DNA from: Ophiodon elongatus
Taxonomy: Eukaryota > Chordata > Actinopteri > Perciformes > Hexagrammidae
Direction of reading: 5' to 3'
DNA length: 64,000 bases
Assembly: GCA_016806645.1 (NCBI GenBank)
Contig: JACSYO010001682.1
Span: forward strand, 3,788,501-3,852,500
A program made the translations under genes and the position numbers. The notes beneath the pieces are model-generated. The model had not been told where the DNA came from. It made no database searches and saw only the letters and a program-made list of their open reading frames with translations. Shown piece after piece: positions 13,801 through 23,326 of the stretch (within the stretch, counting starts at the first letter, position 1; each line of letters starts with the position of its first letter).

Positions 13801-15365
13801 ATCTGGCGCTGTCTTTCTGTTCAATATTTTGGAAATGCTGTGTTGCTGGTACAATAGGGGGGAGAAGGGGGGTTCAATAGTAGGGCAGTGGGGCAGGGAT
13901 AGTGGGTCTGGCAGCTATACGGGTCAGTATTACTATCATATTCTATCTTAATAAACCAGCAACAAGAAGCCATTAGTGAAGGAAAATAAAGGGGGTGCAA
14001 TACGGTTGTTGGATCTTAGGCCTCGAGGCGATGGGACGCCGTGAAGAAGCGGGGGGAGAGTGATGGAGGACCGCCAGTACCTGCAGGTCGTCTGACCCGG
14101 ACGAAGGGAGACCCAGGCCGGCGGCGGGCAGCAGCCTCTGGTCCGCGTGGTGCATACCGACGCCGTAGGCCTGGGAGCCGTGTGACGTCATCAGCGACAG
14201 GTCATGGCGCCGGTAAGCGTCGAGGCAGCCCAGCTCGCGCCGCTGCTGCTCGTCCAGGCACGAGGACTTGAGGGCCGAGCGAGCATTGTGCAGGTTGATG
14301 AAGTCGGCGGGCTCTCCGTGGTGGATCTGCTGGTAGTACTGCCCCGAGTGCAGCGAGTTCAGCCCGTAGGCCTCCGGGGCCACGGCCGGGTGGGAGTGCT
14401 GGAACTCGTAGTGGAAGGACTGGTGGTGGAGGGGCGTGTACTGGTGGTTGGCCGAGAAGTAGGGCGAGGTGAACTCCGTCCCCGCCGGCGCCGGGTAGCT
14501 GAGCGGGGAGGAGGAGGAGTAGGCGACCGAGGAGTTGGCCACGGACTCCAGGCAACCGAGCTGCATGAGCCGGTAGCTGTTTGATCCGTCGTGACGTATC
14601 TACAAGATAATAAAGAGACGGGGAAAATATATGAGCCATGTCATTTAGCATCAGCCGGTTTGTCCTCTCTCTGCCTCCCAAAACACACTCAAAAACACAA
14701 CTCCGCACACTCAAAGCGCTTTTTTTTCTTCTTCCCACTTTAAACCACCTGAAGGAGATGTCATTTCCACACGCCCGGGAGGGGAACGAACGAACGCACG
14801 GCAACAGGAGCCCTCGGTATTTTTTTTTTCTTCTTTCCCTCCCTCCCTTTGGCATGCCTGTCACTCTCCTTGCAGCGTTTTAAAAGGCGTGCTGTTATAT
14901 ATTATTATTATTACCGAGCTGCTGGCAAATGTACTGTCCCCGCTCCCTCGCTCATTCTGGATGGGAGGTAAGCAGGGTGAGACACGGCGGAGTGTTCCGC
15001 CCTGAAATGTTCTAATCACACTGTTACCGGCTCACACACGAGCCTCGTTTGCTTCCACACACTAATAAAAAAATGTAAAAAAGCCCCGTTTTTACCGGCA
15101 GCTGCAGTGAGATGCCCGACTCATTTCTCCCACCATGCATGCATATTCCTTTTTTTTGTTTTATTATTATCCGTGCGATACAGTATATTCCAGTTCGAGA
15201 GTTCTTGAGAGCAGATGCTGTCTCGAAATGCCCCCCTCCATAACTCAGTTTAAACCAAAGAGTATGTTTATTCTGCTTCTACTCTAATTTCATAAATGAA
15301 AGGATGTTGAAATAAAATCAGCCTACCTCTGCGTCGTGGACAAGTCCGGGGAAGGTCGCTGACAT
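455..15365 (-). CDS. tfap2d: Transcription factor AP-2 delta, complete eight-exon coding region
   Basis: AP-2 proteins are nuclear, sequence-specific activators that dimerise through a helix-span-helix domain and bind GC-rich palindromes of the GCCNNNGGC type. Coding exons, in transcript order, are 15365-15327, 14599-14081, 10958-10898, 5377-5212, 3544-3426, 3286-3145, 2151-2038 and 671-455. They total 1377 nt and encode 458 residues; every junction is GT-AG and phases agree throughout. The N-terminal MSATFPGLVHDAE and the following IRHDGSNSYRLMQLGCLES mark the delta paralogue. Residues about 205-410 form the conserved AP-2 domain, with hallmarks [40 protein letters not shown] and LARDFGYTCETEFP. 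The start was chosen because exon 1 matches the family N terminus and has A at -3. There are no frameshifts or internal stops, so the gene looks intact. Other AP-2 paralogues are excluded by the first two exons. Intron sizes run from 139 bp to 5.5 kb. Confidence 0.96.
672..2037 (-). other. tfap2d intron 7
   Basis: This 1366-bp intron has a GTAACA donor and a CAACAG acceptor. It holds a terminal-inverted-repeat element around 1007-1278. The rest is AT-rich unique sequence in which I see nothing functional. Confidence 0.85.
1007..1278 (+). mobile_element. MITE-like repeat with GCAGCCCT end, in tfap2d intron 7
   Basis: The stretch runs from GATGCATTGATTAG through TGCTGCTTTTCTTTG and AGACATTTGAAGAC to an end reading AGTTGCAGCCCT. 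I remember this layout from a very common percomorph interspersed repeat with AGGGCTG...CAGCCCT ends. The left end is missing here. A second copy of the family, with its left end kept, is at about 60965. The family assignment is from memory and not tested. Confidence 0.55.
2038..2151 (-). CDS. tfap2d: tfap2d coding exon 7 (residues 349-387)
   Basis: This 114-nt exon encodes [20 protein letters not shown] and RPTPILDMDIQRHLTHF, matching the family C-terminal helix region. The acceptor is TCCATCAG and the donor TTCAG|GTAACA. Phases are 2 in and 2 out. Confidence 0.95.
2152..3144 (-). other. tfap2d intron 6
   Basis: This 993-bp intron has a GTGAGA donor and a TCCATCAG acceptor. It is AT-rich and apparently unique; I see no repeat or motif worth separate mention. 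Confidence 0.85.
3145..3286 (-). CDS. tfap2d: tfap2d coding exon 6 (residues 302-349, helix-span-helix)
   Basis: This 142-nt exon encodes EALHLARDFGYTCETEFPSK and AVGEHLARQHSEPKETSARK, part of the dimerisation domain. The acceptor is CCGTGCTCAG, preceded by an uninterrupted T tract on the sense strand, and the donor ACAAA|GTGAGA. Frame continuity with exons 5 and 7 was checked base by base. Confidence 0.96.
3426..3544 (-). CDS. tfap2d: tfap2d coding exon 5 (residues 262-302, basic region)
   Basis: This 119-nt exon encodes [20 protein letters not shown] and [20 protein letters not shown], a nearly invariant AP-2 signature rich in lysine and arginine. The acceptor is TTTTCCACAG and the donor GGAAG|GTAAGG. 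The next intron is only 139 bp. Confidence 0.96.
4586..4800 (+). mobile_element. Possible Tc1/mariner-type repeat fragment
   Basis: The sequence TACAGGGGGTGGACAAAA followed by TAACGGAAACA looks like the terminal region of a widespread fish DNA-transposon family, preceded by TA as the usual target. No matching inverted end was found nearby, so it is partial at best. The right boundary is arbitrary. Confidence 0.3.
5118..5205 (+). repeat. (TG)44 microsatellite at tfap2d intron 4 donor
   Basis: This is a pure TG run on the plus strand and CA on the transcribed strand. It starts six bases inside intron 4, so it adjoins the exon 4 splice donor. Confidence 0.97.
5212..5377 (-). CDS. tfap2d: tfap2d coding exon 4 (residues 207-262, start of AP-2 domain)
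   Basis: This 166-nt exon encodes [20 protein letters not shown] and [20 protein letters not shown], then ends with GGILR and two bases of the next codon. The acceptor is TGTGTGCAG and the donor CGCAG|GTCAGT. The donor lies directly beside a long CA/TG microsatellite. This region begins the basic DNA-contacting part of the family. Confidence 0.95.
8608..8690 (+). repeat. (CT)n(TG)n compound microsatellite
   Basis: A short CT run passes directly into about 32 TG units, followed by GCGTGAAG. Confidence 0.95.
9115..9159 (+). repeat. (GA)n microsatellite in intron 3
   Basis: About 22 AG units are followed by TAGGGCGCGCGC. Confidence 0.95.
9300..9640. promoter_or_regulatory. Candidate conserved non-coding element in tfap2d intron 3
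   Basis: Base composition rises sharply above the surrounding intron, CpGs are kept, and no repeat is visible. Motifs include AGCATATCAAAG (TCF/LEF-like ATCAAAG), CTATCGATAC, GCATTAGC and AGATTATTGGTTG. These are consistent with an enhancer but conservation cannot be tested here. Confidence 0.4.
10815..10879 (+). repeat. GA-rich microsatellite (CT on sense strand) at tfap2d intron 3 donor
   Basis: This is an imperfect GA/GGGA run. On the tfap2d strand it is CT-rich and starts about 18 nt after the exon 3 donor. Confidence 0.95.
10898..10958 (-). CDS. tfap2d: tfap2d coding exon 3 (residues 187-207)
   Basis: This 61-nt exon reads GSVEAQCGLVLNGQGGVIRR plus the first base of a glycine codon. 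The acceptor is CTCCGCAG and the donor AGAG|GTAAGG. It leads into the basic DNA-binding region. A CT-rich tract on the sense strand begins about 18 nt inside the following intron. Confidence 0.94.
12060..12480. promoter_or_regulatory. Candidate regulatory stretch in tfap2d intron 2
   Basis: This is a CpG-rich, repeat-free segment with motifs such as CCGATTAAAA, AAGTGATTATAAAATC and GCATGAATTAGC. It resembles conserved non-coding DNA in composition. No direct proof is available. Confidence 0.3.
12521..12650 (+). repeat. Block-ordered pentanucleotide array
   Basis: It consists of 7 TAAAA, 5 TAAAG, 7 CAAAG and 7 TTAAA units in unbroken 5-bp register (26 units, 130 bp). Adjacent blocks TAAAA, TAAAG and CAAAG each differ by one base. 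Confidence 0.97.
13040..13260. promoter_or_regulatory. Candidate regulatory stretch in tfap2d intron 2
   Basis: This is unique sequence with CpGs and homeodomain-like TAATTAC, GTAATTGG and GGTAAACACTTAA (forkhead-like GTAAACA). The call is weak and rests on composition and motifs only. Confidence 0.3.
14081..14599 (-). CDS. tfap2d: tfap2d coding exon 2 (residues 14-186, activation region)
   Basis: The acceptor is CTTGTAG|ATA and the donor CTGCAG|GTACTG, in phase 0 at both ends. It encodes the serine-, tyrosine- and histidine-rich activation region, including QYTPLHHQSFHYEFQHSHP and DEQQRRELGCLDAYRRHDLS. An internal Met at residue 25 opens a frame but is not the likely start because exon 1 is conserved. 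The PPxY motif of other AP-2 proteins is absent; the corresponding stretch reads SPYF (residues 58-61). The exon is GC-rich compared with its flanks. Confidence 0.95.
14600..15326 (-). other. tfap2d intron 1
   Basis: This 727-bp intron has a GTAGGC donor and a CTTGTAG acceptor. It is CpG-containing and repeat-poor, and could include promoter-proximal regulatory sequence. Confidence 0.85.
15327..15365 (-). CDS. tfap2d: tfap2d coding exon 1 (residues 1-13)
   Basis: This 39-nt coding part reads MSATFPGLVHDAE and ends in phase 0 at a GAG|GTAGGC donor. It is the shortest coding exon and is diagnostic of the delta paralogue. The leader just upstream is A-rich. The exon cannot extend further in this frame past 15326 because the match to the family moves to exon 2. 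Confidence 0.93.
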
Positions 15366-15965
15366 TGTGCTTTCTCCAAAGTAACCCGTTTTTTTTTTTT
15401 TTTTTTCCTCCGCTCTCTGGCCCGATCGAATAATAATAAAAATGCCTTAAAATCCTCAAAAAGCGAGAGAAATGGAAAAGTCCCCCCTAGCGCGCTCTCG
15501 GTAACGGCAGAAAGCTGGCGGAACGCGAGCGTCTCCCCTCTGCACGGACGGGGCTGGCTCACGGATTTTGTACTTGCAGGGTATTTCTCGGCTGATGTCG
15601 TAGGTCCCTTGGTAATATAGAAGTTTTGAAAATTAAGCATCAGCACTGAGGAATGGGAGGACAATAGACGGAGCGGAGCATCCCAGGAGACAAGGAATAA
15701 ATATTGTATCTTTGCCTTAATAAGGAACCAAGTGCTTCTTTCAACATTTTCTACGCTTTTTGTGGACATTTTCCCTTTTTGACCCGTTTGTATTTTCACA
15801 AGGTCTTCTTCTCGGTTTTGTCGTGTTATTCTTTTTTTCTTCTTTTTTTTCCCCCTATTCACTCTGGCTATGTCGTTTTTACAAAAAAAAATAACAGTAC
15901 GGATTTTCGACAGAAATGTAAGTTTGCTTTGAAATATTATAAAGCTAATTCTGACAATTATCACT
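15366..15965 (-). promoter_or_regulatory. tfap2d 5' leader and probable promoter region
   Basis: This is sequence upstream of the start codon. It contains an A18 tract on the sense strand (15389-15406), 24 nt before the start codon, a CpG-containing part at about 15480-15560, and a weak TATA-like CTATATTACC near 15612-15621. The transcription start cannot be placed. An open frame of 213 codons on the same strand (15964-15323) is out of frame with tfap2d and ends inside intron 1; I treat it as non-coding. Confidence 0.4.
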
Positions 15966-16705
15966 GGAATAAAACTGGATTTTCGTTTGATTCTAGAGCA
16001 ATCTTGTGATTACTTCAGCCAGCTTCAATAAGGAATTTAATTTGGAAACGGGATGTTTTCGATGCTTTCTGCATGCCTCAGATCAATTTTCATTATCACT
16101 GTTTTTAGGCATTTTTAATACCGTGGTTTATACGGATTTCAGAATGAAACATTATCACATGTACACATTTTTCAGGAGAGATTCAGTCGATGTAACCACA
16201 ACGGAATCGATAAGGTATTTTCTTTCAGTGAATTTATTAATTAAAATAGCGTTAATTAAAAAGAAAACACGTCAGTTATTTATTATTATGACTTAAACTG
16301 ATTATTTAGTATGTGCATATGTGCTTAATTAAATCGACAATGCTGCTAATTTTTTCTTCTTTTTTTGTTATTTTTTACTAATGCATGGAAAACAGCTTTT
16401 GATTATTTATTTCTTCTTTTCATGGGGGAGGGGGTTACTATAGTGTTGTCTTTGTGAAGAACCGACAGAAGCACGAGACCTTGTCTTATTTCAAATCAGC
16501 ATTGTAAGTGTACGTGTGACCACAGGCGCGTGCGTGGTTGAATGGAAGAATGGACGATGGCGAGTGCTATACTGCTTTTATTATTGGTATTATTTGTATT
16601 GGTATTTTTAGTGTTGTTGTCATTATTATTGTTATTATTATATTTGGACATGGCAGATCAGAACTGGGACTATTATTTCGGTCAGTCGGTCATCCTCGTG
16701 ACCCG

Positions 16706-16811
<106 letters not shown>

Positions 16812-17302
16812 CTCGTGCTGTAACTCACCTGAGCACGCGCCCTCGGGGTGGTCCTGCCCAGCCGTTGGTGTTGTAGAGGAAGATGATGGAGGGTTTTTCT
16901 TTTTTGGTATGTTAGTAGGCTATTTATTTGAAAGGCTTTAGGAACAATTAAATAATACAATGAGGTGAAACATCCTCTTCAACACAAACAGGTTAATTAT
17001 TTTAGACGTCTTCTCGGATAATAACACACCATCAAATAGTAACAGGTGTACAGAGCCACGCAGTGAGTAAAGGCGCATATATTATTAGAATGAACATACA
17101 GACAGCAGCCTATTGCTGCCTTGCCCTTAGGCCACCCGGGAAAGCAACAGAGATACAAAACGTAAAAGCAGAAGCCCAAAGGTTGTGGTCACAGCCTGAA
17201 GAGGAGCAAGGGGAAATAAAGGAGAGGGGAGGAGAGGAAACCGAAGGAGGAGAGAGAAGAGTCTTTCAGATTATCCTGCCATTCAAAACAAACCAGCCAA
17301 CA

Positions 17303-17426
17303 CAGAGAGATATAGGGAGAGAGAGAGAGAGAGAGAGAGCTAGAAAGAGAGAGAGAGAGAGAGAGAGAAAAAGAGAGAGAGAGGGAGAGAAAAAGAGAGA
17401 GAGGGGAGGGGGGGGGGGGGCAGAGA
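17303..17426 (+). repeat. (GA)n microsatellite ending in a G tract
   Basis: GA repeats with AAAG interruptions end in a run of about 13 G. Confidence 0.95.
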
Positions 17427-17479
17427 TAAGCCCTAATCAGTCTTGTTTTGGATGTTGTTTTCCTGCTCAGCTGTAACTG

Positions 17480-18080
17480 TAACCAAAGCGACTCCTTGAT
17501 ATTATTAAAGTGCAGACTGTGACCGCGCTGACGCCGGGACGCCGGGATTGACTCTGCAATTTAATTAAGCAACTATTTCCCCTCCCCATCTGTTACTGCA
17601 TGCGTCTCTCTCGGCCCTAATCGGTTACAATAATGACAAATAATAACGACACACTAATAACTCCTTTGGTTTTTGTTTTTTTTGTAATATATTAGAAAAT
17701 GTGAATATTTGTGCTCTTTTAATAGTAGTTCCTATTGATTTCTTTCTCATATGGCTGGAAATACATTTTCCACCTCATCACTGGTCACATTGCGAGCTAA
17801 TAAATCCTCCCAAGCAAGCTGGAATATTCCCAAGGATCTTCCCTTTCTTCTTGAGCACGACTATTTAGTCGCATCAGACAGAAAGTCTTCATAGCAAACG
17901 CAAACGGCCCGGGCGGAGACACAGGAGGGGCAGGGGCCGCCTTAAACAGCCTCCCTTAAAAAGTTCTCAAGGCCTTTTATATTTTAATTAACCGTTACCG
18001 ATTGTTTCGCCTCGGGGCTCGACGTGAAACCTCTGCACGACGAGACCGGTGAAGGCCGGTTGTCGCACGCCAGGTATTAA
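17480..18080. promoter_or_regulatory. Candidate upstream conserved non-coding element
   Basis: This is a repeat-free stretch with TTTAATTAAGCAA, CCTAATCGGTTAC and TTTTAATTAACCGTTACCG. Homeodomain-type cores and retained CpGs suggest regulatory DNA about 2-3 kb upstream of tfap2d exon 1. Confidence 0.38.
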
Positions 18081-18098
18081 AAAACGAAAGTGAGTGTG

Positions 18099-18099
<1 letters not shown>

Positions 18100-18160
<61 letters not shown>
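18100..18160 (+). repeat. (GA)n microsatellite
   Basis: This is an AG run with one AAAG interruption. Confidence 0.95.
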
Positions 18161-18165
<5 letters not shown>

Positions 18166-18506
18166 TGAGGTGAGGGGAGGAAAGGAAAGGAAAGGAGGAG
18201 GAGGGATGAATGAGAAGGCCACCGGGCAAAGAGAGATAGAGAGAGCAAGAGAAAGCTTTGGTGTCAATTAAGATACCTTAAGTGATTCGAAATGAGATCA
18301 TGTGATCAGGATTCTTTGATATTATTTTCTTATTGTGGGCAAACATATCAAGAAAAACGTACCCAAATTATATATTGAGAGCAGAAATCTCAAGCTGAAA
18401 TTACACCAGGGGGGGTTTGACAGGAAATCACGCTGACTCTTCCTCTCACATCATCATCATCATCATTGAATCCAAAGACTGACATTTACCGAAGAATATA
18501 GCAGGT

Positions 18507-18562
<56 letters not shown>
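18507..18562 (+). repeat. (GA)n microsatellite
   Basis: This is an uninterrupted GA run of about 28 units. Confidence 0.96.
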
Positions 18563-18563
<1 letters not shown>

Positions 18564-19993
18564 ATAGGAAATGCATTAAAATGAAAACCTGGCAGTCTAA
18601 TTTGTTTCATAAAAGCCATTCAAGTAAGTTTCCTACAACCAGGTTTACCCCAAAGTCTGGACACTCCATTGACCGGTGTCCTAATAGGTCACTGGGTGCA
18701 CGAGACACTTTTAGTTATTTATATCAGCCGGAGGTTTTGGTGGTGATCTCTTTTGCTTGAGATATATCTATATATATCTATATATATGCATATCTCTCTC
18801 TCTATATATATATATACAGGCAGTGCAACCACCGTCGCTGCCAACCCGAGGCACCAGTTGCACGGTAGACGGTCCTAATAGGGCTGAATGCTGACGAGTG
18901 GCCCCGCTTTTACCGGGGGCTTGGAGCGCCGCACCAGATGCGCACTGATCTCCGGACAGGAGCCGGTCCATCTGCCGCCTGACGAGGCAGGGAAAGGCCC
19001 GAAACCCCGCACAGTACAGCCCAGAGGCGAGAATTTAGATCAGCCCCAAGGTTCCTGGATGGACCGCTGCTCCTGCAGAGAGGAGGGGGGGATGCCATAT
19101 TGCCCCCCCCCTCCTTCCCCCCCTTCAAGTGGCAGCGTGGAGAGGCAGAAGATTAGGATTTGAGCTAATGGGGGCATGTGGCCCTTTAGATAGGCTATAC
19201 CATGTGTATGGCAATTGTGACCTTTATTATTGTAATTCGAGAGATATTTGCAGAAAGAAAGAAACGTCTACACAGTCATGTCAGGGAGAAAATGAAGACT
19301 CGGTCGCCACTTCCATTTTGTACCAAGAAAATGATGCTTTTTCGAAAAACAAAATAGGCTGTTCATCAGTTTTCTGTCACTTTTGATGGCACATAATATT
19401 AAATGAAGATACTTATTTTCAGCTTAAAGTTTTTGCCTTGAAGAAAGAATCTCCGATCCAACATATTATGTTTAAAATCAACCAGTTTCCCTTGAAACAC
19501 AAAGTTCATAATGTAAAAAAAAAAAAAAAATAACATTTGATGTCACCCCTCTGTTGGATTTACGATCAGTCCTGATAGGTTTAAATGGTTTATTAGCGGG
19601 CCACAATTTATTTATAACAGATCACTATATAGCCTGCAGTTATTTAGCTTATTGCTACCAGAGTAAACAATAATCCCCTTACTGCTTTAAGGCCATTCTT
19701 TAGGTATATTGTGTCAGATTGTAACACTTATAGCAAGTGATGATTCTTTTAGTGGGTGTAGGACCCATAATGAGCCTATGGACTATGCAGTTTAATTTCC
19801 TTTCCACGGTTTGCCTCGCATAAACATGCTATATATGCACAGTGTGCACTTTTATATTTCATTAATTATCTGTTGTCTGAAGCAAGAGCACGATCTGCTT
19901 CCAGTCTATATGCACATGTGTTGGCCTTGTTTATGAGTCTGTTTTGGTTTATCATATGGCCATGAGCGTCCGTTAACTCGGTCCTGTAGCCTA

Positions 19994-20029
<36 letters not shown>

Positions 20030-20119
20030 TGTGTGTGTGTAGGCCTGCACCTTTCCAGCCAAAATAACGACTTGCATAATGAAGAGCAACCATAACAAAC
20101 GGCCCAGAAGATGTTTGTC

Positions 20120-20330
20120 CGCCATCAACAGCGAAAAGCAATTAAGAAAATGGTGTCTGACCTACATACAGGATGCGCCTCGGAAGGAAGCACAGGTTAA
20201 TATGCTAATATGGATCTGCTAATTGTGGGGATTTACTTGTCGGTTTGCGGCGGGGAGGGGCCGGGGCGTCACTGCCTCGTTTAAGCCTTCAAGATTTGTA
20301 GCAAATTAATTTCTCCCCATGCAGTGCGTG
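20120..20330. promoter_or_regulatory. Candidate conserved non-coding element
   Basis: Motifs include AGCAATTAAG, GTTAATATGCTAATATG, TGCTAATTGTGG and GCAAATTAATTTC beside a CpG-containing part. This clustering of homeodomain or POU-like sites is enhancer-like. Conservation is untested. Confidence 0.38.
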
Positions 20331-23219
20331 AGGTGAGGAGAGCAGATGAGGCAGGAAACAGGTGGTCGCTGCTAAATGGACAGTCAGGGAGAGACAGACC
20401 AGTATGTCCAGATAGTCCAGATTTACAGACAACCCCCCCCCCCCCTCACCCCCCCCCGCCACACACACACCACCACCACCCAAAATCGGGATTATATTCT
20501 ATTACTTTTATTCTTTTTCCTGACATTTATTTTCCTATACTGAGGGATTAAAACAAATATATAAAATGCATTCAAGTCAAATGCACTCATATTAATTATT
20601 ATCGCCCCGGGGGGACACCCCCAACCCCCCCGCTCACACTTATAGCCTACAGAGCCGCGGGACGTTTAGGCTACTTCAAGGACCCGTCATATCTCCAGGA
20701 AACAATCTTTCTTTTGAGAGAGAAAAAAAAGAGAATGCAGGAATAACACGGATGCTCAGGCTACTTGTCACTAGAGGCAGCCACCGGGTATCATTGCCGG
20801 TTTGTGTTGTCAATTAGCGGGTAACTTGTTGTTCTTTTGTTGCAGTAATTACTCCTGAAGTCAATTCAGAAGTTCAACTCAGGGCAGACACGTGTCAGCT
20901 GCTGCAAAAACTCTAAAGAAAAGGCCAATCTGCTGCCAACGGACAGTGACTCACCAACATATTGGATACATATAATCTGTAGGCCTGTGCACGGCAATAA
21001 TAATTATAAAAAAAACAAAGCCCTGCGTCTTTTGACCATGCCCTTTTTGGTCTGTTATTGTGACTTAGATTTTTTTTTTTACATTTTATTTTATATTTGG
21101 GTTCAAACTTCTAAATTCGCTTACAATATGTATTTATATAGATACATATTTTTTTTCCCAAAAGAATTTAAGTGCAAACAAAAAAACCCCCCAAAAAATA
21201 TTTAAGTGAATGGCAGTTACAACGCAGTCCGTTGAGGTTTTTCTTCTCAATTCAAATAACCAATTATTGCTTTTCTACGGTGAGTGATTAACAATATTTG
21301 AAATAGACTATTAAAGCCATCACTCGGCCATAACTGATGCTGTAAAATTGATCTCTGAAACTTAACTTCAGCAGCTGTTGGATCAGTATGCCTGGTGTGT
21401 GTGTGCGCGCGCGTCGATCGATGTTCATTAACTTCTCTTTTCAAGAGTTTCTGAAGTGCTCCTAGAGATCACACGAAAGCTAAAAAAGTCTTTTGACTAT
21501 TTCCCATCCAGTTTATTTGTAATGCACAGATGGGAGGAAAGAGCAAAACGTACTTTCATATTTTCATCATCTCCTTTTCCTCCTCCTCTTCCTCACTGTT
21601 TTTTTTCCTTCTTCAATCCAACTGCTACGTGAGATGCAACAGACAGTGAAAAAAAAACAACTTTTATAACTTATAAATTAATTGGTTATCTCACTGGGTT
21701 CTACTCTGGCTGTTTGTTCAGATAGATAATGCGTCTCACTTGAGTATGGGATTTCAGATTTTATACATGTCCAATAGATGTCAGTGTTTAAAATGATAAG
21801 TAAATTGCATGTGTGATTGCTTTAGGCTAAAGGCTTTTTCTGTGTGGTGAGTTCAATGCCAAGAGTCAAGTGGGTCTCTGACCTTTTGCCTTCTCACTGC
21901 AGCCAGTTTCAATTGATGTCAAAGTTTGGAAGACTGTCATATAGAGGAAGAAGAAAAAAAATTGTTTGGTAAAAAAAATTACCAAACTATCACAGATAGT
22001 TTCATTTTTGTAGTGATTGCAGCTTCTTTCTTGTTGTGGAAACAATGATGTTTTGTGGGGAATATTGGTGGGATACCAAACGCCACCGCCACAAAACCAA
22101 GTACTGCCCACAAGTCTGCCTTTATTGAGGCAACTTGCATGTGGATATATTAATTCTGCCCTTCTCTCTTCTTCACTTCCTGCTGAATGTATATCCATCA
22201 ATAACTTTGCTAAAGAATCATACTGTAAGGCTGTATACCTTGTTGGCCGGCAACCCCTTAAAACAATAGGATGTTTCCTTGCTGCACTTCCTCACTTATT
22301 GCACATCTCTACTGGTTGTCAACCAAAGAGTGTTTTGTTATTTTAATAATTTTTAGAGGCCTGAAGAAGTAATTCACAAGATAAAAACTAAGAGGAAAGC
22401 ATGAGAAACATGATCCTGGGGAGCATAATCATGTTTTCTTTGCTCCCTTTTCCTCTTAATCATCTTCCGACCACTGAGATTTACCTTGTGACCCCTTGAG
22501 CCCACGGCTTTGAGGGCTTCTCCTACAACGTTGCTCTGATCCATCAAACAAGCTGGCCATTTGTTTCCTTGAAACCAACTTGTCCATGTCCTTTATAGTG
22601 TGCACATGCCACCCTCACTGGGTGGTGCAGGAAAACAACAAAAAAGCAACAAAGGAAAAGGAGACGCGGCCTGCGCAATTATCCATCTCCCAAGTTTTAT
22701 GAATGCATTGTTCCGACCTGCGAGGTCTTTGCCAGCAAACCCTTCATGAGCTTGGACATTTCAGTGTGAAGACTCCTTTTCCTTTACTGTCTCATCTCAG
22801 CGCTGCAGCGTCCTTCCTGTTTCATCTTTAGTAATTTCCCTCTTTTTTTCTCTCATTCTATTGCAGGTTTTGATGCTGCACAACGCGACATGTGTTGGCC
22901 AGTCAACATGTGCTGCTGTTGGTTTGTATATTAACCACGTACTGTGCTGAAAATGAGCTGCTTCTGGGCAAACCGGACAAGAAAAGATCAGCTAAGAACG
23001 AAACTACCTTTCAGTCTCATCATCTATATGTCTTTGCTCCTCCTCTGTGTTGTTAAACTGTCAAAACAAGTTATTATTAGTTAATATAATTATTATATTA
23101 TTACTTTTGTTGTTCTGTTGTTTTCCCCATTTTGCTGTTCTTGTCCCGACCAGCAGAGTGCGCCGCTTTGGCAGTGCAGCCTGAGGGGAGATTAACCTGC
23201 AGGTCTCTGAGAAAAGGGA

Positions 23220-23221
<2 letters not shown>

Positions 23222-23293
<72 letters not shown>

Positions 23294-23326
23294 ACACACA
23301 CACACACACGGACACGCGCACACACA
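23222..23326 (+). repeat. (CA)n microsatellite
   Basis: This is about 105 bp of CA with GACAC interruptions near its right end. Confidence 0.96.

Larger units (their letters stand above)
10959..14080 (-). other. tfap2d intron 2
   Basis: This 3122-bp intron has a GTACTG donor and a CTCCGCAG acceptor. It holds CA tracts (11889-11935 and 13384-13424), the pentanucleotide array, and CpG-containing unique stretches at about 12060-12480 and 13040-13260. Confidence 0.85.

Noticed and set aside
14162..14170. GCCGTAGGC, a perfect AP-2 half-site palindrome
   Set aside because: It lies in coding exon 2 and one match is expected by chance in GC-rich sequence; no basis for autoregulation.
14202..14864. 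220-codon frame antiparallel or shifted relative to tfap2d exon 2
   Set aside because: It is a shadow of the GC-rich exon 2; the real frame is fixed by splice junctions and family similarity.
15323..15964. 213-codon minus-strand open frame upstream of tfap2d
   Set aside because: It is out of frame with the gene, lysine-rich from the A18 tract, ends inside intron 1, and shows no domain.
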